A DNA stretch of 64,000 nt. It comes from Heterohyrax brucei (lineage: Eukaryota; Chordata; Mammalia; Hyracoidea; Procaviidae). The stretch covers positions 160,016,329 to 160,080,328 of the forward strand of contig CM053143.1 in the NCBI GenBank assembly GCA_028571685.1. The letters run 5' to 3'. The notes under the pieces were generated by a model that was given only the letters and a program-made list of their open reading frames with translations, ran no database searches and was not told where the DNA came from. Shown here piece by piece: positions 55,811 through 64,000 of this stretch; position 1 is the stretch's first letter; every line of letters starts with the position of its first letter. Position numbers and translations under genes: made by a program.

Positions 55811-55966
55811 TTGGTGCCGTCAACTTGATTTCAACTCTAGGAACCCTGTAGGTTCCTAAGACAGAATAGAATTTCCTCATAGGACTTACAAGGAGCACCT
55901 GAAAGATTCGAACAGCCAACACTTTGGTTAGCAGCTGGATTGTTAACCACTATGCCACCAGGGCCT
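55811..55966 (-). repeat. AfroSINE
   Basis: A minus-strand copy: 'ttggtgccgtcaacttgatt', 'taagacagaatagaatttcc', 'gaaagattcgaacagccaac', head 'ttaaccactatgccaccagg'. It is convergent with the rearranged copy just before it. Confidence 0.92.
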
Positions 55967-57004
55967 CATCTATATATAATACCATATTATATTGTATTGT
56001 ATTATAATAGTATGAACTTAAATCAACAGAGAGAAAAAACCAAAATTGACAGTAGTCCTGTGTGGTTTACATTTATAGTCTTTAACTGGAAAGTATGTTT
56101 TGGTAGTCTGTTGTTGCTATGGCAATTTGGAATTAACCTCCTAATTGTCAGTTTAACTGGCTATCTAACTTGTTGCAAATACCTAGAGGTTACAGTTTTT
56201 TGCATAATTTGGAAAATAGATGAAAAACTCACTCGACAGAATTACTGTCAATGATGGGAAAGAAGCCTGTTAAAAAAATCCAGGTTAATACTCACTTTAA
56301 AGATAAATCATTCTTTGTCTTGGCTGTAGTAATGGTGTACAGGGCATGATTGTCTGTGTGGAATAGAACACTGCATCTTCAATTTATACATAGTATTTTC
56401 AGTTAACAATATTATGCACATGTAATGACATGTAGGTCTAGTTTGTCACTGATACTAACTGATTAATATTGCAATAGTTATTTCATAAAAAACAAAGGTC
56501 CAGAGTCTTTATTTTTCTTCCAAATAGCTTTTAGATATTTTTATCTTCTCTCATGTGTCAAAACAGTGCTTAATCACACATACACATTTTTATATAAGTA
56601 TGTAAGAAATACACAGCCATTTCAGAAAATACAGAAACAATACATAGAAAATATAGACCTTCTGTCATAATTTTGACATAGTAATTAGCATTATCAGTAA
56701 CTAGGAAAAGAGTTTTGCAGTATGGATATTTCTTATTAGTCCTGCATAAGGAAAATGACTGAAGCTTTGGACTGAGTGTCAGAGGTCAGCTAAACAGGAC
56801 TTGGAACAAGAATGTTAATTCAGAATGACCTTACATCTGCTATTTGCTAAGGAACTGGTGTCTTGATATGGGAGTTTCAAATATCACTGCTATATTGTCA
56901 TTATTATCACCATTTTTACTTCAAGGACAGTCAACAAGCAAAGGCAGAATTATAGGTAGGTAAAAGCAAACACCCAGAAGATTCATAGTTGAAATGGTCT
57001 CTTT
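55967..57004. other. Unrecognised AT-rich DNA
   Basis: No element was recognised. Confidence 0.35.
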
Positions 57005-57130
57005 GGCATTCTTGCTGTGAATTTGAAAAAGCTTGTAGACTCCTCTGTGTCTCCATTTACTCCTTTAAAAATAAGAGTATGTATTTCACAGAATTTTTAA
57101 GGAGTAAACTGCTAAGACTTCTAAAGCATT
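57005..57130 (+). repeat. Possible MIR fragment
   Basis: 'gtgtctccatttactccttt' followed by 'aaaataagagtatgtatttc' resembles the 'cctcagtttcctcatctgta' to 'gggataataatagtacct' part of MIR. Low certainty. Confidence 0.4.
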
Positions 57131-57548
57131 CAGAGACTTGACTGGTGTACCTAGGTACTACGCTCTCAGTAACTTTTAGTAACAAGTAGAATCACGGTCA
57201 TTGTCATCTTCAACACCATGACCACATAGCTCTACTCAAAAGGTAGAGCTCTACCCAAAAGGCTGCTCAGTAGTACTGTAAGTGTATACAATCAAATTAA
57301 AATAATTAGAGGGAGATAGTCATATAATTGTTTTGAAAAACTGTCCTTTAAAAAGGCAAACATGTGCAATGTTTGGATCTTTTCATTCCTAAAGGCATCA
57401 ATATTTATGTTGAACTTGAGATATGTCTAACATTCTTCTAATCCTTTTGTAAGTAAGCCTTTTAAATACGACCTTAATTGTGCACACAATGGAAACATTG
57501 GAAGAAAGGATCGTTGCTACAAGAAATGCCTTTCCAGCTGCTCTGTTT
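57131..57548. other. Unrecognised DNA
   Basis: No element was recognised. A short direct duplication, 'gtagagctctacccaaaagg' beside 'agctctactcaaaag', occurs near 57228-57262. Confidence 0.35.
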
Positions 57549-57590
57549 TGAGTCCTCGGATCCGACTCGACGGCACTTGGCTGGCTTTCA
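57549..57590 (+). repeat. AfroSINE/RTE tail-only fragment
   Basis: 'gagtcctcggatccgactcg' then 'acggcacttggctggctttc'. The plus-strand last ~35 bp of an AfroSINE subfamily with intact CpGs and a 'ttggctggc' tail, inserted without any SINE body. Confidence 0.8.
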
Positions 57591-57887
57591 TATCTTCACT
57601 CATTGCACTCAACATCTTCCGCTCAAATATGCTTTGAATATGCATGAGCATTCTCTGTTTCTTTCTTCTGAGTTGTAATGAAAGGAGAAAATAGAGAGAT
57701 TCTGTTTTACACTGAAGATTGTTCTTTTCCTAAAAGAATTAGAATCTTTAAACAGTGTCTTTGTAGACCCGTGACTACAAAACAGTGTCTGACTCTATCA
57801 AATATAGATTTTTCTTAACTTATTCATTTTAACTGATTTATTTCAAGAAATTTACATATATTTACCAGGACTAGAGATGCAGATATG
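57591..57887. other. Unrecognised DNA
   Basis: No recognised element. Confidence 0.3.
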
Positions 57888-58163
57888 ATGGTTAATGTTA
57901 CCAGCTGACTAGGCTGTGATTCTCAGCCTTTAATAATTATCTTCCGTTTTGTGATTTGATATGAGTGACCAATCTGTTGGGTGAGGGTTGTCCTTAGGGT
58001 TGTGGCCCTCATGCAATAGATAGCGGGATGTCCTGGCAAAATTCATCATCTTCCCACTAGCTGAGGTCTTCTACTGGTCACCTGCCCATGGAGTCGGGAC
58101 CTGCCAACCCTCACAGTTGCATGCACTATTTCCTTCCAATACGTGAGCTATTTCTTCTCAAAT
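57888..58163 (+). mobile_element. Probable MaLR-like LTR fragment
   Basis: 'ccagctgactaggctgtgat', 'ttctcagcctttaataatta' and 'ttccgttttgtgatttgata' parallel the 5' region of the LTR at 27156. The remainder is too diverged to align by eye. RTE sequence starts at about 58164. Confidence 0.5.
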
Positions 58164-58330
58164 AGGAAGTCAGTCAACAAGATGGACTGACACAGTGGCT
58201 GCAACAGTGGGCTCAAGCCTACCAGCTATTGTGGGTATGGTGCAGAACCAGACAGTATTTCATTCTGTTGTATATGGAGTCACTATGAGTCACAATCAAC
58301 TGGATGGCACCTAATAACAACAACAACACA
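58164..58330 (+). mobile_element. RTE LINE 3' end
   Basis: The plus-strand terminal ~165 bp: 'gatggactgacacagtggct', 'gcaacagtgggctcaagcct', 'atttcattctgttgtatatg', 'caactggatggcacctaata', ending in (CAA)n. As at 27536, it lies directly downstream of an LTR piece. Confidence 0.93.
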
Positions 58331-59199
58331 GAACACAGACTGAGGTAGTATGTGTCTGAGTCTGTGTGTGTATACGATGTGAGACATATGTGTGATATGT
58401 GTATTCTATATAGATTTATAATGCATACTATATTAGTTTATATTATATATATATATGTATAGGTATAACACTCTTAAGAGAATGGCATTTTGTTAATGGG
58501 ATTGGGATGTTTGTATCCATAGCTTTTACTAATGACAATTTAATTCTACTTTAGAGGTGATTAAAAAGTGGTGTTTAATTTTAAACTATTTTCAAATTGC
58601 AAATGAATAAAATCACTTTTTTAAACAATGTCAAATGCTAAGGGTTTCCACCTTTATGTAGAGGAGTTTACAAATAAAGTGATGTTTGTAATATTGTTGT
58701 GTTTCCTAGTAACACTTGTAGGAGATGATATAGCCTTGTAGAGGCTGAAGGTTTATTTTACATAAATTATAAAGCATAAATGTTAGTACCGAATAATATG
58801 TAACTATAATAGCTATCATTGTCATTGATCATCATCAAAGAAAATTGAATAAATGGCCACCTATTACTGTAGATACAGCTTGAGTCATTTTTGTCTTATA
58901 CATTGAATTCAACTGTACTACTGAGTAATTATCACCTATCAAACCAGTTCATTTTATTTTCTGATATCTAAACCCTTAACTAGAAATTAAATGATTATAT
59001 TACAGTCATATCTCTATATCATTTTATTTTAGATTTTTAAAGGACTGTTATTTAAAATCACATCAGTTTGACTTCAGAAGAAATATGCTCAACCCCATAT
59101 ATAGAAATCTGAAAAGTTTTTCTGTACATTTTATTCAGAACATTTTCTTTGACACTATGGGTCACAGGTCTTTGAAGAAATACAAATGGAATGTTCCTT
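58331..59199. other. Unrecognised AT-rich DNA with TA/TG patch
   Basis: A TG/TA-rich microsatellite-like patch spans about 58350-58460. The rest is unassigned. Confidence 0.4.
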
Positions 59200-59480
59200 A
59201 GAAGTACAGATGGCAAGGCTTCATTTTGCTTATTTTGAACATTGCATTGGGAAAGACCATTTGCTAGAAAAGGGTACCATGTCTGGTTGAGTAGAGAGTC
59301 AGTGAAAACAAGTGAAACCCAAAATATGACGGATTGACGCAATAGCTGCAACAAAGATCAGGAAGACAGTACAAGAGCAGGCAATGTTTTTTTGTTTGTT
59401 TGTTTTGCTGTTGTTTGTTTTCTGTTGTACATAAGGACACATGAGTTTGAGTAAATTCATAGGCAATTAAAAACAACATT
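59200..59480 (+). mobile_element. RTE LINE 3' end with internal TTTG expansion
   Basis: Plus-strand RTE tail: 'tagaagtacagatggcaagg', 'ttgaacattgcattgggaaa', 'ggattgacgcaatagctgca', 'agaagtacag'-type blocks upstream and 'ttctgttgtacataaggaca' near the end. A 'tttgtttgtttgttttgctg' stretch (59390-59415) interrupts the block corresponding to 'gtgtttcgttctgttgt' in the parent. Confidence 0.85.
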
Positions 59481-60072
59481 GGATCAGGTACTATAGTAGG
59501 TGCACATCAAACATGAACGGACAATGATGTATATACCATGAGGTTATTTGTAATTTGCTTGGAAAAAGCTCAAAGCTGATAATCTTATCCTAGTAAACGA
59601 AGGATGTCATAAAAATCAAAATAGGACTCCGCCTGCCTTTTTTATGTTTAGTATAGTTGTTTTTGTCCTCATCAATGTCACTCAGATATGTAACATGAAT
59701 GCCGCATTACCAAGAAACGGGTGGTTTGGATTTAAAAAAAAAAAAAAAATAGAAGATGGAAAAGATCATAGAAGCAAAGTTCCTTCCTACATTTGTTCCC
59801 TTTGTTGTTAGGAATAAAGCATTCTCAAAGCAAAATTCTACTGTCTCATTAACCAGGACTGAATCACATGGTCAAGCATGTTTATAAGGAAATATAATAA
59901 GTGAGTATGTACTGAAAATAAGTACGATTTTCATAACTGGCTAGACTTGAGAATAGTAATACACACTTTTAAATAAATTTGATTATCTCAGCAATAAGAA
60001 GAGGATTGGGTATATGCTGGTTTTAAAACATAAGATCTGTTGTATCTAACTATTTCTGTGCTATATCAACTA
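59481..60072. other. Unrecognised DNA
   Basis: An A15-like run near 59733-59748 is the only notable feature. Confidence 0.35.
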
Positions 60073-60216
60073 ATTCTGGTGGTGTAGTGTGAAAAATTTG
60101 GCTACTAACTAAAAAGTTAGCCATTTAAACCCACCAGGTGATCCTTGGAAACTCTGTGAGGCAGTTCTGCTCTGTATCATCGAGTCGCTACAGTCAGAGT
60201 CAAATCAACAACAGTA
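60073..60216 (+). repeat. AfroSINE, head-diverged
   Basis: A plus-strand copy: 'ttctggtggtgtagtgtgaa', 'agccatttaaacccaccagg', 'aaactctgtgaggcagttct', 'atcgagtcgctacagtcaga'. Confidence 0.88.
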
Positions 60217-61210
60217 TTTTTTTTTAATATTGGAAATGAATCAGAACTATATAACATGCTGCCTTCATTTATCTGACACCAATTCAACGAACAGTAAGTA
60301 TACATTGCATAGTATTCGAACATCTCTACACTAAATGATGAATGTATAATGGTGACTGAAACGGAAATAAAGGTTGCTGTGTGGCAACCATGGTATTTCA
60401 TTCAGTACAGTGTAAAAGCAGAGTAGTTCACATTTCATGAAAGAGGATTAAGAAGCATCTGACTGAGAAAGACAACCTTAATAAAGTACTACTAGAAGAA
60501 GGCATACCTAACCTCGAATCTGATAATAAGTAGAAGTTACCTATAGAAACATTTGAGACTTCTAAGCAAAATCAATAGCACTTGGAAAGGTGAGAGAAGA
60601 AGTGAACATGGTGTCCTCAATGAACACAAAGAATCTACCGAGTCTTAGAACTTTGTTTTCTGTGTTTGCAGTAGGAATAAGAAGTGTGTAAGTACGTGTA
60701 TGTATGCTCATGTGCATGTGTACACACACACACAATTTGAGGCATGTGTGTCACAGCGAAGGATGGAGAAGTAAGCATTGGCCAAATATGGAGCGTGAAG
60801 TTATGTTAAGGGATGTAGAATTTATTCTAGGATCTATAAGGATCCATCAAAAGATTTCATCAGAGAAGTGAAATGCTTGACTTTGCTTATTTTGGGAATG
60901 TTTCAAAGAGGAGAAGAAATTGAATGCAAGCAGGGCTTGAAAGGAAGAGAACAGTTCACCAGCTATTACAGAAATGAAGCTAACAACGCTAAGAGATGAA
61001 TGGAAAATTAACAGGGTGGGTTATGTTAAATGGAAGGTAAAGGATTAGGGAAAAATAGTGGCTTCTAATATTCAGATTTGAGAAGATAGTGGTAATATTT
61101 AACAAAACAGATGACAAGGAAAATGAGCAGATTGCTAGAGGCCAAAAAATAAAAAAAAAAAAAAAAACGAGTTTGATTTTAGAGACATTGTTAAGAAGTG
61201 CCAGTCATCT
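60217..61210. other. Unrecognised DNA; (TG)n/(CA)n patch and old repeat-like segment
   Basis: A TG/CA microsatellite lies near 60690-60735 ('gtgtacacacacacacac'). 60790-61120 has the texture of an ancient mammalian repeat but cannot be named. An A17 run is at 61151-61167. Confidence 0.35.
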
Positions 61211-61400
61211 GGAGTCTTGATGGCACAGTGGTCAAGAGTTTGATGCTTACCCGAAAGGTCAAGGTTAGCCATTCAAATTCACCAACATCTCCCTGGAAAC
61301 CCTGTAAGGCAGTTCTGCTTTGTCCTATAGAATTGCTATGAGTCAAAATTGAATAGAAAGCAATGGATTTGGATTGTTTGTTTGTTTGTTTGTTTGGTCA
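61211..61400 (+). repeat. AfroSINE
   Basis: A plus-strand full-length copy: 'gagtcttgatggcacagtgg', 'aggttagccattcaaattca', 'aaaccctgtaaggcagttct', 'attgctatgagtcaaaattg', with an expanded (TTTG)n tail at 61376-61397. Confidence 0.92.
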
Positions 61401-62056
61401 GACATTTGGGATAAAATTTGTACTTCTAAGAAATTGAAATCTATAGATTGGAATCTGAAATGTATGTTCTTAGCTATAGATATAGATTTGGGGATAATTA
61501 GTATAAGTAAGTGAAGTCAAGAGAAGATGAGCATCCAGGGACAATGCATAGAACCTTAAGAGAAGAGAGATTAAGTTAAAGTCTGGATGGCGCTTCACAA
61601 CAACACAATAAGGTACCAGGAAACCAATTCATCATCCCTGTTGGCTACAATATTATTGAAATCTGGCTGAATGCATACTCTTGGATAATCATCCTCTGTC
61701 TTGTCATAATGAAATTGAATGAACAAATAAATTGACATAATGCAAAACAAAATGACAGTGATTAAGTATTGACCATTCACTGCCAAGTTTGATCCAATTA
61801 CATATTGTATGAAAGGGTTAGAATGGCCTTTCTGATATCTATCAGCAGTATAATGGTCTACATTTGTAGTGTTTCTTTCCTCTGACAGAGAGGAAAGCAA
61901 TGGAGGTGAAAAAGGATTTCAGCACTTTATAAAAAAAGTAGAGTGTGATTGCTTTCAGACATGAAATTGCTGCTAATCCGCTGTCAGAACAGCAGAGAGT
62001 CTACAATTTTAAAAGATGTACACTAAACTAATATAACACTCGTACTCTGATCCACC
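61401..62056. other. Unrecognised DNA; minus-strand open frame
   Basis: No named repeat. A 101-codon minus-strand frame (61595-61900) is preceded by a pyrimidine tract ending in AG at 61883-61882. See findings; I do not call it a gene. Confidence 0.35.
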
Positions 62057-62221
62057 TGAAATCCTGATGGTGTAGTGATTAGGTGCTGCAGTTGTTAACA
62101 AAAGTTAGCAGTTTGAATCCACCAGGTGCTCCTTGGAAACTCTATGGGGCAGTTCTATTCCTTTCTGTGGGGTCACTATGAGTCAGACTTGACTGAAATG
62201 GATTTAGTTTTTTGGTTTATT
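62057..62221 (+). repeat. AfroSINE
   Basis: A plus-strand full-length copy: 'gaaatcctgatggtgtagtg', 'tagcagtttgaatccaccag', 'actctatggggcagttctat', 'ggggtcactatgagtcagac', 'ttagttttttggttt' tail. Confidence 0.93.
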
Positions 62222-62640
62222 CTAATCTACGAGAAGGCAATCACTTAAATTTGTAAATTACCCAGTTGATCTTTTCTGAGGAAGAAAATTCTGTAGCTCA
62301 TTTTCTCCATACCTTCTCTCCTTTATTAAAACAAATGTTCATTACTCCAGGAATTGTGCCTGTTCCTGGGGATATAAAGCTGGGTGACAAATGTCCCTTA
62401 TATATATCATTATTTTCTAGTCAGAGAAATAGAATTGTGTAAGTTAAATTAAAATATAACATAGACAATTCTATAATACAGCTATGCAAAATTACTTTAT
62501 TATTACTGTAAACTCCTTGAGAATAGCACTTAATATTTAGCAGTGTGTTACTAACCCATCTTATTCAAATAAATATCAATTCAGTACAGAAAGACATATA
62601 AAACAAGACAGCCCCAAACAAAATTGAGCAAGGGAAGAGT
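62222..62640. other. Unrecognised DNA
   Basis: No recognised element. Confidence 0.35.
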
Positions 62641-62739
62641 AGCCAAGTGCCGTTGAGTTGGATCCGACTCATGGCGACCCTAGTGGCCAGGGCAGAACTG
62701 ACCCCCAGAGTATTCAAGGAGCTCCTGGTGGATTTGAAA
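62641..62739 (-). repeat. AfroSINE 3' half
   Basis: A minus-strand 5'-truncated copy: 'agccaagtgccgttgagttg', 'gatccgactcatggcgaccc', 'ggccagggcagaactgaccc', 'gctcctggtggatttgaaag'. It stops at the B-box region. It retains CpGs and has the 'gccaagtgcc' tail type. Confidence 0.92.
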
Positions 62740-62823
62740 GAGTAGCAGAAAAAAAAAGAAAAGAAATTAGAATGAGGCCAGCTTTGAATATGCATTGATT
62801 TAAAATTTCAATCTCTGAAGACC

Positions 62824-62850
62824 AAAAAAAAAAAAAAAAAAAAAAAAAAA
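62824..62850 (+). repeat. A27 homopolymer
   Basis: 27 consecutive A residues. The sequence upstream (62740-62820) is not a retroposon family that I recognise, so the origin is unclear. Length is likely variable between individuals or error-prone. Confidence 0.95.
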
Positions 62851-63677
62851 TGTGTACTACCATGTAAGGCATACAGAAATATTTCACTTGGGTGATCATT
62901 TGAGGAACATTTGAAGAAAAACTTTCTAGGTGGGGGATTGACTTATAAACACACTTGAAACAGAAAGCATATCATATGTAGAAAATTTCACTTTGGACAG
63001 ATGGAGGTGAGTGTAGTGGAGTTCACTGGAAAAAGATGAAAATAAATAGATAAAGTGGGACAAGAGACAAGATCAGAAAGTTCACATGTACCTGACTGAG
63101 GAATTTGTCCACAGATGGTGGTAATATTTCTACCACACAAGGACAATGTGGAATATGGACAAGAGAAGGAGACACTAAGAAGAATGCCTTGATGTCAGGT
63201 GAAAATTAAATTTTAAACTGAACTCACACCAAATAAAATGGGAAGAAATCAGATTCTAGTATATTTATGACACATAATTCATTGCCTTAAGAGTTTGATA
63301 GAAATGGTTCCAGAACAAAAAATGAAAACTTCAGATTCTGAATTTCAATACGAAGTTAGTATCATTAACCAAGATCAGAAATAACTGCATTTACATGACT
63401 TTTTTAAACTATTTCAAGGTAAGTTTAGTTCGGAGTATTTGTATGTCAGTGTACATCCACGTGTCTGCACCTGTGTGTACCTGCATACGTATGCAACTGT
63501 TTCTTAGAAAATAGGGTAATGAGTTTGGTTTTAAATATAATAAACTTGTGGGATCTATCAAACAGCTCTTTTGAATTCATTTACTTTACACACAAAATAA
63601 GGGTCTGGAGCTTGGAACAATTTGCCCTAACTAATATTCTCAATGCACAGTAATCCTTACAAGAACAAGGGAATACT
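62851..63677. other. Unrecognised DNA
   Basis: No named repeat or gene in ~830 bp. Confidence 0.35.
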
Positions 63678-63711
63678 AGCCAAGTGCCGTCGAGTCGGAT
63701 GCTACTCATGG
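63678..63711 (-). repeat. AfroSINE/RTE tail-only fragment
   Basis: 'agccaagtgccgtcgagtcg' then 'gatgctactcatgg': minus-strand tail of ~34 bp, CpG-retaining. It abuts a plus-strand RTE coding fragment without a gap. Confidence 0.8.
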
Positions 63712-63960
63712 ATCAAAACGGAAAGGGCTTGTAGCAGGACTGTATCATTTTACCTTACATATTCAATCTGCTTGCTAAACAAGTCACCTCAGAAGCTGGA
63801 CTATACAAAGAAAGAATGAAGCATCAAGACTGGAGAATGGTCCACTACTGGCCTAGCATATACAGATGACATAACCTTGAGAACAGAGGAAAGAGAATTA
63901 ACTCCACAGACTAGATGAGAAGTAGTACAATCTAGAACCCATCAAAAGATTTTAAAATAA
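63712..63960 (+). mobile_element. RTE LINE reverse-transcriptase fragment
   Basis: Plus-strand coding part around the polymerase active site: 'gactgtatcattttacctta', 'catattcaatctgcttgcta', 'agaagctggactatacaaag', then 'tatacagatgacataacc' (63859-63876). The last reads Y-T-D-D-I-T in place of Y-A-D-D-T-T, keeping both catalytic aspartates. Similarity fades before the window ends. Neither the 5' nor the 3' portion of the LINE is attached. Confidence 0.8.
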
Positions 63961-64000
63961 CTGTATTTTTATTATATTTATTTCATTTTATGCACCTGTA

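Noticed and set aside
55940-56254. 104-codon plus-strand frame
   Set aside because: It begins inside an AfroSINE head and runs into AT-rich DNA; no domain.
62740-62850. Processed pseudogene ending in the A27 run
   Set aside because: The sequence before the A tract has no recognisable gene similarity and no target duplication that I could see.

Overview
The window is vertebrate nuclear DNA from an afrotherian mammal, most likely an elephant or a close relative. It is AT-rich and CpG-poor, with no prokaryotic gene organisation. It is crowded with copies of the tRNA-derived AfroSINE family (left edge like 'gccctggtggcatagtgg', 3' part like 'ctatgagtcggaatcgac'), a family confined to Afrotheria. 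It also holds many pieces of the BovB-like RTE LINE found in the same animals. I found no convincing host gene: no credible coding exon chain, no RNA gene and no CpG island. The stretch reads as intergenic or deep-intronic DNA, and every recognisable protein fragment belongs to a transposable element.

Layout. 1-5.7 kb is mostly unrecognised AT-rich sequence with one RTE tail and one AfroSINE. 5.7-7.1 kb is a long minus-strand RTE LINE piece. 7.5-11.2 kb has scattered AfroSINEs and an uncertain LTR remnant. 11.8-12.3 kb is the first of three copies of a palindromic mariner derivative (others at 40.3-40.9 and 52.5-53.1 kb). 12.9-16.5 kb holds a MIR, AfroSINEs, a minus-strand RTE interrupted by an AfroSINE, and an MLT1-type MaLR LTR. 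16.5-22 kb is mostly unrecognised, with an internally deleted RTE and a possible solo LTR. 22.4-24 kb is relatively GC-rich, with RTE, AfroSINE and MIR copies. 24-27 kb is an AT-rich, repeat-poor island. 27-29.2 kb is a nest of MaLR-like LTR, RTE, AfroSINE and L1 pieces. 30-32.1 kb is a plus-strand RTE split by a MaLR-like LTR. 33-39.9 kb has more LTRs and many AfroSINEs. 42.2-43 kb is a cluster of three AfroSINEs, two of them CpG-rich. 45.4-51.3 kb is a nearly full-length but dead L1 on the minus strand. 51-64 kb is a mix of AfroSINEs, RTE tails, simple repeats and unrecognised DNA.

The elements relate to one another as a layered insertion history. AfroSINEs and RTE elements share their 3' ends, which fits SINE mobilisation by the RTE machinery. 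MaLR-like LTRs interrupt RTE and L1, RTE abuts or interrupts LTRs, and AfroSINEs interrupt both. No element retains an intact protein machinery: the L1 and RTE reverse-transcriptase motifs that I can read are mutated or truncated. The most notable points are the foldback mariner family, the very short 'tail-only' RTE/AfroSINE fragments, and several datable nested insertions. I did not find a novel functional system.
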